From Cytophagales bacterium (lineage in GTDB: Bacteria > Bacteroidota > Bacteroidia > Cytophagales > Spirosomataceae): 64,000 nucleotides of DNA. The notes under the pieces were generated by a model. That model was given only the letters and a program-made list of their open reading frames with translations, made no database searches and had not been told where the DNA came from. Of this stretch, positions 43,442-51,308 are shown piece after piece. How positions within the stretch are numbered: the stretch's first letter is position 1; every line of letters starts with the position of its first letter. A program made the position numbers and the translations under genes. The stretch spans positions 62,001-126,000 of the forward strand of contig JAAFJE010000007.1 of NCBI GenBank assembly GCA_013298025.1, given 5' to 3'.

Positions 43442-44911
43442 TTAAAAATTATAGACCATCAATAAGCCCAAGCGGCCGTTGGTGGCATTAAAACCACGGG
43501 CTAGATTGCCTGTAGCTGGTTTGAACGACACCGTACTAGGCAATGTTCCGTCGATATTAGGCACAGTACCGTCGATGTCGGCCCATTTCATTACGGCATA
43601 TTCGTACTCTACAGAGAATTTCATTTTACCCGAATAAAAATCAAGGCGTGGCGAAATACGCAACATATTGTCGAAAGTACGCCCTGTAGTGGTGCTAATG
43701 CCTCTGCCTTGGAAGGCGAGCGTTGAGCCAGATACATCATTTTTATTGATTGCACTCGACAAGCCCAAGTTTTGTAAATAGCCCACAAATACGGCTGGTT
43801 GTAGGGTTTTAGATTTAGTCGAAATCCATTCTCCCCAGATATTCCATTGGTTTTGAGCTACATATTTCCAAGCCCCCGTAGTAGCATCTCGGTATTCGGC
43901 AAATCCGCCTAGGCCTACGTATTGCGTATAGCTTTGACCATACGTGGTGTGGAGTTTTAAGGTAGTTGTATTGGTTGTGAGTTTTGCATAAGCCAATAAG
44001 TTTAGCGTAAATAAATTAGTTGAAATATTTTTTTGCACATTAGGGCTACCCGTACCACCCCATACGCCTGTAGTGGGGTTTTGGGTATCTGTAATTCTAG
44101 GTCTGAGGGTATTGCCTTCGATACCAAATGCGGCTAATAATTTTTTATTTTCAACGCCAAGTTGTGCCGCAAAAGAAGGCGTTCCCGAAAATTTTTGTGC
44201 ATCAACGCCCGTACCCGAACCAAAAGTTCCTGCTGGACTAAAGCCTGCTAGGTTGTATCCGAAAATCATCCCTGTAAACGACACCGTTGAGGATAATTTA
44301 TGCGTTAGGCGTACCTGCGGAATAAACGAGAACGGGTTGAACGGAATACCTGTATTGAAGTTGGCTGTACCAGGAAAACATTTTGGAATAAAATTAGGAT
44401 TCCAGTATTGTCCAACCAACAACTGCGTTTTGGCCCAATCTAACGACACATACGCATGACGCAAACGCAATAAGTTTTCTGTTCCACCGCCCGAAGTCCC
44501 AGCCGCTCCGTTTGTGATACCAAAGAAATCGGTTTCTAACGTTCCACTGGCTTTTGCCCCAAATGCCGACACGCCTCCAAATTTTATACCCAAACGGGTA
44601 ACAATCGCCGAATAGCCTAATTGCGACATAGCGTTGGCATCTTCGTTGGGGTTGTCGGTTAGACTTGTACCAGTACGTGTTGCTAAATTGGTAGCATCTA
44701 ATGGATATATATCCAATACTCCATCTCTCAAATCTAGGTTTCTACGAGAGTTGAGATAAATATCATTTCGTACAAACCCATACAAGGAAACTTTCTGTTC
44801 CGCTGGTTGAGTTGTCGCAACTGATGCAGTAGCCGTAGCTGGTGCTGTTTGAGCGATAGCATTGATGCTACCCAATACGCCACCTAACAAACAAAGTACT
44901 TTGTTCTTCAT
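43442..44911 (-). CDS. outer-membrane beta-barrel porin
   Basis: About 489 residues from the ATG at 44909-44911 (MKNKVLCLLGGVLGSINAIA), with a signal peptide ending near AIAQ. The longer frame adds 17 residues before the signal and is unlikely. The mature part alternates polar and hydrophobic residues in amphipathic strands (VSLYGFVRNDIYLNSR, RHAYVSLDWAKTQLLVGQYW) and ends in Phe (LLMVYNF), the usual barrel C-terminus. It resembles DcaP-like porins for anionic substrates. It lies just upstream of the MHS carrier, giving an outer- plus inner-membrane uptake route for organic acids. Confidence 0.8.
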   Translation of the reverse strand: MKNKVLCLLGGVLGSINAIAQTAPATATASVATTQPAEQKVSLYGFVRNDIYLNSRRNLDLRDGVLDIYPLDATNLATRTGTSLTDNPNEDANAMSQLGYSAIVTRLGIKFGGVSAFGAKASGTLETDFFGITNGAAGTSGGGTENLLRLRHAYVSLDWAKTQLLVGQYWNPNFIPKCFPGTANFNTGIPFNPFSFIPQVRLTHKLSSTVSFTGMIFGYNLAGFSPAGTFGSGTGVDAQKFSGTPSFAAQLGVENKKLLAAFGIEGNTLRPRITDTQNPTTGVWGGTGSPNVQKNISTNLFTLNLLAYAKLTTNTTTLKLHTTYGQSYTQYVGLGGFAEYRDATTGAWKYVAQNQWNIWGEWISTKSKTLQPAVFVGYLQNLGLSSAINKNDVSGSTLAFQGRGISTTTGRTFDNMLRISPRLDFYSGKMKFSVEYEYAVMKWADIDGTVPNIDGTLPSTVSFKPATGNLARGFNATNGRLGLLMVYNF

Positions 44912-45250
44912 GACTGGAATGGTTTTGTGGTTTTGTTTTGTTATATTTAAGTTATGTATCAAATCACTCGCTTGGTTTGTCGAGTGTTTCTTGTGTTGAA
45001 TACTTTCGCTTTTGAAAGATAAAAATCAACCAAGGGTATATTTTTAAAAACTCTTTTTGTAATATTCTGTGCTTTTTTTGCACATTTGATGATACAAACC
45101 TCATAAAAAAAACTATACCAACAATAGCAGTGGTATAGTTTTGCAACTTTTCTATAGTTTTTTGTAATTCTTTTTTGTAAAAATAGCTTTAAATATTCGT
45201 GTTTTTTGGATAGTACATACTGCTCAGATAATTGTCCCCAAGGTAATACA
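44912..45250. other. intergenic region upstream of the porin gene
   Basis: 340 bp containing the porin promoter zone and the terminator at 45109-45142 of the zinc-ribbon gene. A 60-codon frame crossing this terminator is not considered a gene. Confidence 0.5.
45109..45142 (-). terminator. intrinsic terminator of the zinc-ribbon gene
   Basis: A 12-bp perfect stem (45109-45120 with 45131-45142, AAAACTATACCA and complement), 10-nt loop. On the minus strand it ends in a T8 run. Confidence 0.8.
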
Positions 45251-45670
45251 TTAGTGTTTCAATCGTTCCCATTTGATGAGCATAAACTTGTCGCCTAGCT
45301 CTGTTACAATCATGCCAGCTCCTTTGAGGTTTTCACGGTTGGCATAAAATTCAGCTAATTCTTTGTGATTCAGTATTTTATAGGTGGGTCTGTATTCGTT
45401 CCCCTTGGGTACTTTGATTTGATACTTTTTTACCCAGTTCATTACCGACACGTGCGAAACGCCTAATAGCCTTTCTATTTCACGATACGTAACCCCCTCT
45501 ATGTACAATTGCAATGCCTTGATGACATAGTATTGCGAAATACCTTTACCGAGCTTTTCTACGGTAAAATTATAATTGCAAGATTTACACTTATAGCGTT
45601 GTTTATCCTTGATAACTCCGCTTTTTGTAACCAACGTTGAGTCACATTTGGGGCAATTTGGGTTTTTCAT
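45251..45670 (-). CDS. zinc-ribbon helix-turn-helix protein (IS1 InsA-like, probably domesticated)
   Basis: 139 residues. An N-terminal zinc ribbon with Cys6, Cys9, Cys28 and Cys31 (CPKC ... CKSC) is followed by a helix-turn-helix at about 61-83 (TYREIERLLGVSHVSVMNWV). These are the DNA-binding parts of IS1-type transposases. The catalytic DDE part is absent; instead there is a unique tail (MIVTELGDKFMLIKW). No inverted repeats of an insertion sequence flank it, and it has its own terminator. It is likely a transposase fragment adopted as a DNA-binding regulator, placed between the porin and the XRE regulator of the acetate cluster. Confidence 0.7.
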   Translation of the reverse strand: MKNPNCPKCDSTLVTKSGVIKDKQRYKCKSCNYNFTVEKLGKGISQYYVIKALQLYIEGVTYREIERLLGVSHVSVMNWVKKYQIKVPKGNEYRPTYKILNHKELAEFYANRENLKGAGMIVTELGDKFMLIKWERLKH

Positions 45671-45987
45671 AGATTTTTTTGTGATATATTACTGTTAGCA
45701 AATATATATCATTTGAGCAACAAAATAAAAACTTTTCAAAACTAATTTTTTTGTTAAAATACAAGGTAAAAGTCTTTTTACTCAAAATTTTATTTTGAAA
45801 TATAAAAATTATCGAAATTTTATTTGTTTTGTACAACAAGACTCCTAAATCCTTGTACAAAACGAAGTTTTTATTGACTTGAAAAAAATCACTTTCTTGA
45901 AATAATGACTTTTATCATTTTTTCAAGATGTCGTGTTCTCGTTGCCATGAACGCATGATAACCAGTGGCTTAGTGGTACACCAAGTG
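45671..45987. other. AT-rich intergenic region with inverted repeat
   Basis: It lies between the XRE regulator stop and the zinc-ribbon gene start. The inverted repeat at 45826-45836/45853-45863 (GTTTTGTACAA and complement, 16-nt spacer) could be an operator or a weak terminator. GAAATATAAAAATTATCGAA at about 45797 resembles a segment of the XRE/aceB region at 47531. A TATATTTG on the minus strand near 45700 could be a -7 element. Confidence 0.4.
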
Positions 45988-47481
45988 CTAGGCTTCAAGG
46001 CTTGCAATGGCTTTTTTGATGCGTTCTCTCGCTATTTTTTGGGTCAAGACAAGCGGTGGTTTTTTTCTTTCCAAGCAATCAACTGCACCGCAGCGTTCGC
46101 AGGTTTCGTTTACCTTGCGACGAGCAAGAGCGGGGTCGTTGAGAAATTGAGCCATACCTTTGAGGTTGTCGTCGATGGCAAAGCCAATGGTTACACTGCT
46201 GTTCATGCGTTTGTTGGGAGGCGAAGGCTTGGCAAGCGACATCACAAAATAATGATTGCCCGTGTCGATATATTCCGAAATTTGGGCTTTGCAAAGCACT
46301 TTTTCGACATCATAACCTTCTTGCTGTTGGAGCTTTTCGAGGTCTTTCAAAATCGTAAGCGATACCCAACGCCTGCAATAATGCTCGTTGAGTGCCGTGC
46401 CATGTGGCGTGTGCAATTTGGCTAGGTGCATTTCTTTGGTCAAATAAAACAAATCATCTTCTACCTGATTGTTGAAACGCAAGAAGAATAAATTATTGAT
46501 TTTGAAATGACTGGTCATCAAATTCGACAAGCGATGGAAGAACATTTCTGGCGTAGCATTAAACAACCGCATGATGTTGAGCATCATGTCGCCATCCCAT
46601 TTAGGATTGGCAAAGAAGTAGGTAAGTCGGTCGATTAAGACGTTTTTATTAATCAAAATTGCTCCTGCAAAATATGAAGCTTTGAAATTGTTGAGTACCT
46701 GCTCGAAAGAATTTACCTCTAACACCGACGAGATGTAGGGGCGGTTTTTGAGGTGCAAAAATTGGTAGCCAATTTCACGCCCAAAAGTAAAGGCGAGTTG
46801 CTCGGGACTCAAATCGCCATTGACCATCAGTTTCGAGGTTTTGGGATTATACACCGAGCGAATGGTGATTAAGTCGGGATGCGTTTCAGACGTAAATTCT
46901 TCGATATGGTAGCCATAAAAATTTTGCAAAATATCGGCCAATAACGTGGCATTGGGCGAGGTGATGGCAGCAATATCAAACAACTTTCTGAACTGTTGGG
47001 CAGCTTCTTCTATTTCGGGAAAATAGTTGTCGTACATTTCTTGGTACGAACGCAACACCGAGAAATAAAACTGCTCGACACGCATATCGTAGTTGCGACT
47101 AATTTCGATAATCGTACTAATAAAAGCACTGATTTTGGCGGGTGCTTCCGACATCAATTCGATAAAATCGGAAGGCTCTACGCCAAAAATTTCTAAAGGA
47201 AGCTCTGTAAGAATGTTGGAATTGAGCAATTCGGCAATAGGTTCGAGTTGTTTACTCAACTTGAGTGATACCAGCGAATCATAATCGGTATGCAAAGCTT
47301 CGGCCAAAGACATGATTTTTTCTGTCTTTGGATACTTCTTTCCTTTCTCAATCTCATTCAAATAAGAGATAGAAAGCCCCGACTTCTCAGCTACTTCACT
47401 GAGCGAAAACTTTTGGTCGAGGCGTAATTGCCTGATTTTTAGTCCAAAAATAATTTTGACTTTGTCGCTGTTTGTACTCAT
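45988..47481 (-). CDS. XRE-family regulator of RamB/ScfR type
   Basis: 497 residues. An N-terminal Cro/C1 helix-turn-helix (10-70; FSLSEVAEKSGLSISYLNEIEKG) is followed by a long middle region. An IrrE-like segment has the HExxH position replaced by REIGY (237-241), so no protease activity is expected. The C-terminal domain has Cys461, Cys464 and Cys469 (CERCGAVDC). This is the make-up of RamB, PrpR and ScfR, regulators of acetate, propionate and glyoxylate genes that sense short-chain acyl-CoA. It is divergent from aceB, with a palindrome and promoter between them, and surrounded by acetate genes, so control of aceBA, and perhaps acs and prpE, is likely. Confidence 0.88.
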   Translation of the reverse strand: MSTNSDKVKIIFGLKIRQLRLDQKFSLSEVAEKSGLSISYLNEIEKGKKYPKTEKIMSLAEALHTDYDSLVSLKLSKQLEPIAELLNSNILTELPLEIFGVEPSDFIELMSEAPAKISAFISTIIEISRNYDMRVEQFYFSVLRSYQEMYDNYFPEIEEAAQQFRKLFDIAAITSPNATLLADILQNFYGYHIEEFTSETHPDLITIRSVYNPKTSKLMVNGDLSPEQLAFTFGREIGYQFLHLKNRPYISSVLEVNSFEQVLNNFKASYFAGAILINKNVLIDRLTYFFANPKWDGDMMLNIMRLFNATPEMFFHRLSNLMTSHFKINNLFFLRFNNQVEDDLFYLTKEMHLAKLHTPHGTALNEHYCRRWVSLTILKDLEKLQQQEGYDVEKVLCKAQISEYIDTGNHYFVMSLAKPSPPNKRMNSSVTIGFAIDDNLKGMAQFLNDPALARRKVNETCERCGAVDCLERKKPPLVLTQKIARERIKKAIASLEA

Positions 47482-47498
47482 AGTGATTGTTGTTTTTT

Positions 47499-47506
47499 CA
47501 AAATTA
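47499..47506 (-). promoter_or_regulatory. candidate -7 element of the XRE regulator gene
   Basis: On the minus strand this reads TAATTTTG, an exact TAnnTTTG match 17 bp before the start codon. No good -33 element was identified. Confidence 0.35.
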
Positions 47507-47546
47507 CATATAAATTTTTAAAGAAAATAACGAAATATAAAAATTT

Positions 47547-47580
47547 AGCGAAATTTCGCTTGTTTTTTAATTTTCGCAAA
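47547..47580. promoter_or_regulatory. operator candidate in the XRE/aceB divergent region
   Basis: AGCGAAATTTCGCT at 47547-47560 is a perfect 14-bp palindrome abutting the -33 box of the aceB promoter. TTTTCGCAAA at 47571-47580 lies in the spacer and repeats the TTCGC half. TTTGCAAA-like boxes are known for RamB. The position fits repression of aceB by the divergent XRE regulator, and possible autoregulation. Confidence 0.55.
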
Positions 47581-47590
47581 TATAATTTTG
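47560..47590 (+). promoter_or_regulatory. promoter of aceB
   Basis: TTG at 47560-47562 and TAATTTTG at 47583-47590 are spaced by 20 bp, matching the Bacteroidota -33/-7 consensus. The predicted leader is about 205 nt and includes the repeat element at 47649-47719. Confidence 0.55.
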
Positions 47591-47648
47591 TTTCATCAAA
47601 CGAGAGGCAAACCTATAAGAGTTGTGAATGAGTTATTGAGTGAATTAG

Positions 47649-47719
47649 TTAGTGTATTCCTTTTCAGGTACTCATGAATTGACTAAAATCACATAAGTTC
47701 CTGATAATCAAAACACTAA
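47649..47719. repeat. MITE-like element in the aceB leader
   Basis: The left end TTAGTGTATTCCTTTTCAGG and the right end, on the other strand, TTAGTGTTTTGATTATCAGG are imperfect inverted repeats about 30 bp apart. It is related to the element at 32954-33035 and flanked by TGAGTGA-type degenerate repeats (47620-47648). Confidence 0.5.
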
Positions 47720-47801
47720 TTCACTAAATCACAATTCAATCATTCACAATTTACAATTAATACCACTTATTTTACTCGAACAAAACAAAACCACCAATAC
47801 A

Positions 47802-49424
47802 ATGCAGCATCAAACTATCACAGGCGTAGAAATTCTTGGAGAAATTTCTCCTCCATACCAAGCAATTATTACACCCGAAGCCCTCACTTTTGTAAGAGAC
47901 CTGCATCGGATGTTTCAGAAAAGAAGGCTTGAGTTATTAGAAAAAAGACAGGTGCGTCAGCAACAAATCAACGCTGGCGAAAAGCCTACATTCCTGAGCA
48001 ACACACGGGTTATCCGTGAAGGAGCTTGGGCTGTAGCACCCATTCCGGCCGATTTACAAGACCGTCGGGTTGAAATTACAGGGCCAGTTGACCGCCGTAT
48101 GGTTATCAATGCCCTCAATTCGGGTGCGAAAGTCTTTATGGCCGATTTTGAAGATGCCAATACGCCTTCGTGGAAAAATGTGATAGAAGGACAAATCAAC
48201 CTGTTTGATGCCATTCGTAAGCAAATTGATTTTACCGCCGACAATGGCAAATATTATGCCCTAAACCCTAGCGTTGCCGTGCTAAAGGTACGTCCTAGGG
48301 GTTGGCACATGGAAGAAAACCACGTGTTGATTGACGGAGAGCCTATTTCGGCTTCGATTTTCGACTTTGGTTTATACTTTTTTCATAACGCTTGGGCATT
48401 GGTCAAAAGAGGTTCTGGGCCTTATTTCTATCTTCCTAAAATGGAAAGTTTTGAAGAAGCCCAACTATGGAACGATATTTTTGTAGCCGCCCAAGAAGCC
48501 ATCGAAATGCCTATTGGCACAATTAAGGTAACAGTGCTGATTGAAACGATATTGGCCGCTTTTGAAATGGAGGAAATCCTTTATGCCCTCCGTGACCACA
48601 TTGCCGCCCTCAACGCCGGACGCTGGGATTATATTTTTAGTTGTATCAAAAAATTCCATCAGTTCAGCGATTGTCTATTGCCCGATAGGTCGCAGGTGAC
48701 AATGGCCGTGCCTTTTATGCGGGCTTATGCCAAATTGTTGGTACAAACTTGCCATAAACGCAAGGCGCATGCCATTGGAGGAATGTCTGCGTTTATACCC
48801 AACCGTAAGGATGAGCAGGTCAATAAACAAGCCTTTGAGCGGGTGCGTGCCGACAAAGAATTGGAAGCGAGTACAGGTTTTGATGGTACTTGGGTGGCCC
48901 ATCCCGATTTGGTAGCGGTAGCGTTAGTCCCTTTTGACGCAGCATTAGGACAACAACCGCACCAAAAAGATAAGCTATTGGCCGACGAACACATCAGCGA
49001 TGCCGCCTTGATAGATTTCACGATTCCGAATGCAACCATTACCGAAGCAGGTATTTGCATGAATATTCAGGTAGGTATTTTGTATATCGAATCGTGGTTG
49101 AGAGGCATTGGTGCAGCAGCCATACACAACCTGATGGAAGATGCCGCCACCGCCGAAATCTCACGAGCACAAGTATGGCAATGGCTTCATCACCAAGCAA
49201 GTACGAATGAAGGCAGGCTAATCGACCAAGCCTATTACGAAGATTTATGCAAGGGAGAAATTGAAAAAATCAAGTCCTTGGTAGGCGAAAAACGTTTTGA
49301 AGAAGGCAAATTTACAGAGGCCATTGCTTTATTTGATAAACTTGTTACCCAAGAAAATTTCGACTATTTCCTAACCACTGATGCGTATAAATTATTATTA
49401 ACACAAGAAGAAGTGGTGAGTTAG
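47802..49424 (+). CDS. aceB: malate synthase A
   Basis: 540 residues, the standard length of the A isoform. It condenses glyoxylate and acetyl-CoA to malate, the second step of the glyoxylate shunt. Family segments: GPVDRRMVINALNSGAKVFMADFEDA (Arg and Asp/Glu for Mg and substrate), LKVRPRGWHMEENHV, FGLYFFHNAW, GSGPYFYLPKMES.EEAQLWND, FDGTWVAHPDLV and NIQVGILYIESWLRG. It is first in a plus-strand series aceB-aceA-pckA-fbp and is divergent from the RamB-like regulator, with a palindrome at its promoter. Confidence 0.96.
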   Translation: MQHQTITGVEILGEISPPYQAIITPEALTFVRDLHRMFQKRRLELLEKRQVRQQQINAGEKPTFLSNTRVIREGAWAVAPIPADLQDRRVEITGPVDRRMVINALNSGAKVFMADFEDANTPSWKNVIEGQINLFDAIRKQIDFTADNGKYYALNPSVAVLKVRPRGWHMEENHVLIDGEPISASIFDFGLYFFHNAWALVKRGSGPYFYLPKMESFEEAQLWNDIFVAAQEAIEMPIGTIKVTVLIETILAAFEMEEILYALRDHIAALNAGRWDYIFSCIKKFHQFSDCLLPDRSQVTMAVPFMRAYAKLLVQTCHKRKAHAIGGMSAFIPNRKDEQVNKQAFERVRADKELEASTGFDGTWVAHPDLVAVALVPFDAALGQQPHQKDKLLADEHISDAALIDFTIPNATITEAGICMNIQVGILYIESWLRGIGAAAIHNLMEDAATAEISRAQVWQWLHHQASTNEGRLIDQAYYEDLCKGEIEKIKSLVGEKRFEEGKFTEAIALFDKLVTQENFDYFLTTDAYKLLLTQEEVVS

Positions 49425-49483
49425 TGAATGAGAGAGTTAGTGAGTTGTGATTGAGTGAGTTAGTGAATGAGTGATTTTGATTA
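49421..49483. repeat. degenerate TGAGTTAGTGA-type tandem repeat
   Basis: A run of GAGTTAGTGA, ATGAGAGAG and TGAGTGAG units directly after the aceB stop. Related runs occur at 33036-33075, 47620-47648 and 51010-51032, always in gaps of the acetate cluster. Confidence 0.55.
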
Positions 49484-49510
49484 ACGAACCTTTTTCAAAT
49501 TAATTGTTTT

Positions 49511-49592
49511 TCATTTTCAAATTTTCAAATCACCAAATTTTCAAATTAACTGTTCCTCATTTTCAAATTTTCAAATCACCAAATTTTCAAAT
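49511..49592. repeat. two 36-bp direct copies in the aceA leader
   Basis: The 36-bp unit at 49511-49546 (TCATTTTCAAATTTTCAAAT...) is repeated exactly at 49557-49592, a 46-bp period. It is pyrimidine/A-rich and built of TTTTCAAAT sub-units. It lies 45 bp before the aceA start codon. Confidence 0.85.
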
Positions 49593-49636
49593 CACCCAAA
49601 TTACCCAAATTATAACAAAACAAAACTTTAAAAACC

Positions 49637-50926
49637 ATGAAAATTACACAAGAAGAAAGAATCCAGCAGTTGACAACCGACTGGACAACAAACCCACGTT
49701 GGGCAGGTATTGAAAGACCTTATACAGCCGAAGAAGTAGCCCGTTTGGCAGGTAGTTATAAGCTCGATTACAGCATTGCACGCATGGGAGCAGAACGTCT
49801 TTGGAAGTTGTTGACCACCGACAAATGGGTTGCTGGCTTAGGAGCATTGACAGGCAACCAAGCCGTGCAAGAAGTACAAGCAGGCATGAAGGCCATTTAT
49901 TTGTCGGGATGGCAAGTAGCGGCCGATGCCAACCTTTCGGGTAATATGTACCCCGACCAAAGCCTTTATCCGGCCGACAGCGTGCCGGCGGTTGTACGTC
50001 GCATCAACAATGCCTTGATGCGTGCCGACCAGATTCAGAGTGTAAACCAAGATGGCGACATTCATTGGATGGTACCCATCGTGGCAGATGCCGAAGCAGG
50101 TTTTGGTGGTAATTTGAATGCCTTTGAATTGATGAAATGGATGATTGAAGCAGGTGCTTCGGGCGTGCATTTTGAAGACCAACTTTCGTCGGCAAAAAAA
50201 TGCGGACACTTGGGCGGCAAAGTGTTGGTACCTACGCAAGAAGCGATTAATAAATTGGTAGCGGCTCGCTTGGCAGCCGACGTAATGGGGACACCAACCG
50301 TTGTGGTGGCTCGTACCGATGCCGAAGCAGCCAACTTGATTACGGCAGATGTGGATGAGCGTGATGCGAAGTTTATCCAAGCCAACAAAGGTCGTACTTC
50401 AGAAGGATTTTTCTATGTAAAAAATGGGCTAGAACAAGGCATCGACCGTGGATTGAGCTATGCCCCTTATGCCGATATGATTTGGATGGAAACGGGCAAC
50501 CCCGACTTGGGCATGGCCCGTGAATTTGCCCAAGGCATTCATGAAAAATATCCTAATAAAATGCTTGCCTACAACTGTTCGCCTTCTTTCAACTGGGCGA
50601 AGTTTATGGATGAGAAAAAAATGGAAACGTTCCGAGAGGAATTGGCCGATATGGGGTATAAGTTCCAGTTTATTACCTTGGCTGGTTTCCATGCCTTGAA
50701 TACCGCCATGTTTGAGTTGTCGAGTGCCTACGTACAGCGTGGCATGGCTGGTTTCTCTGAGTTACAACAACGTGAATTTGCCTTGCAAAGCAAGGGTTTC
50801 AAAGCAGTAAAACACCAAGCTTTTGTTGGCACAGGTTATTTCGATGCCGTACAAAATACCGTAACGGGTGGCTTGGCTTCTACCGCCGCCTTGAAAGGCT
50901 CAACAGAAGAAGAACAATTTCATTGA
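49637..50926 (+). CDS. aceA: isocitrate lyase
   Basis: 429 residues, usual for the short bacterial form. It splits isocitrate to succinate and glyoxylate. The signature [10 protein letters not shown] is at 187-196 with catalytic Cys189; [45 protein letters not shown] and the C-terminal QHEFA-like [11 protein letters not shown] are all intact. It follows aceB on the same strand, with a repeat-rich 210-bp gap between them, so it may have a promoter of its own. It ends at a terminator. Confidence 0.97.
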   Translation: MKITQEERIQQLTTDWTTNPRWAGIERPYTAEEVARLAGSYKLDYSIARMGAERLWKLLTTDKWVAGLGALTGNQAVQEVQAGMKAIYLSGWQVAADANLSGNMYPDQSLYPADSVPAVVRRINNALMRADQIQSVNQDGDIHWMVPIVADAEAGFGGNLNAFELMKWMIEAGASGVHFEDQLSSAKKCGHLGGKVLVPTQEAINKLVAARLAADVMGTPTVVVARTDAEAANLITADVDERDAKFIQANKGRTSEGFFYVKNGLEQGIDRGLSYAPYADMIWMETGNPDLGMAREFAQGIHEKYPNKMLAYNCSPSFNWAKFMDEKKMETFREELADMGYKFQFITLAGFHALNTAMFELSSAYVQRGMAGFSELQQREFALQSKGFKAVKHQAFVGTGYFDAVQNTVTGGLASTAALKGSTEEEQFH

Positions 50927-51065
50927 TGCAAGTTTTCAGCAATCAGAAAATTCAATTAAGTACTAATACAAAATTGGGAATTAGTGTTTTGTGAAAAATC
51001 ATTTTTGAAAATCACTCAATCACTAACTCACGCAATAGTTTAGGTGAATAGTTTGTCCATTCAAT

Positions 51066-51097
51066 AAAGCCTGTTTGAGCTTTTAAGCAGGCTTTTT
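51066..51097 (+). terminator. intrinsic terminator downstream of aceA
   Basis: AAAGCCTG (51066-51073) pairs with CAGGCTTT (51088-51095), followed by TTTC. The loop can fold further (GAGCTTTTAAGC). It lies about 140 bp past the aceA stop, after a run of TCACTCA-type repeats. Confidence 0.7.
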
Positions 51098-51308
51098 CAT
51101 AAAAAAACAAGGCATTCAAGAAAATGCAAGACAACCTATTGCTGTATAATTCATTACAAAAATCAGTAAACAAACCAACGTTTATCAGGTTGAAATCTGT
51201 TGGTTTACAGTAGCTTAGTTGCAAAGATAGCCATACAACGCTTGACCATATTTTTTAGCGGCTTTACCGCTCTTTAGCAATACATTAATAACCATAACGG
51301 AATTTGAT

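Noticed and set aside
44964-45146. 60-codon minus-strand frame upstream of the porin
   Set aside because: It reads straight through a strong terminator hairpin and its peptide shows no protein-like pattern.
45251-45670. Active IS1-family transposase
   Set aside because: There is no catalytic DDE domain, no programmed frameshift partner and no terminal inverted repeats around the gene.
49511-49592. Possible CRISPR-like repeats in the aceA leader
   Set aside because: There are only two copies, separated by 10 bp of similar sequence, with no spacers and no cas genes in the window.
51012-51224. 70-codon minus-strand frame between aceA and pckA
   Set aside because: It crosses the aceA terminator and repeat runs on the opposite strand and has no recognisable features.
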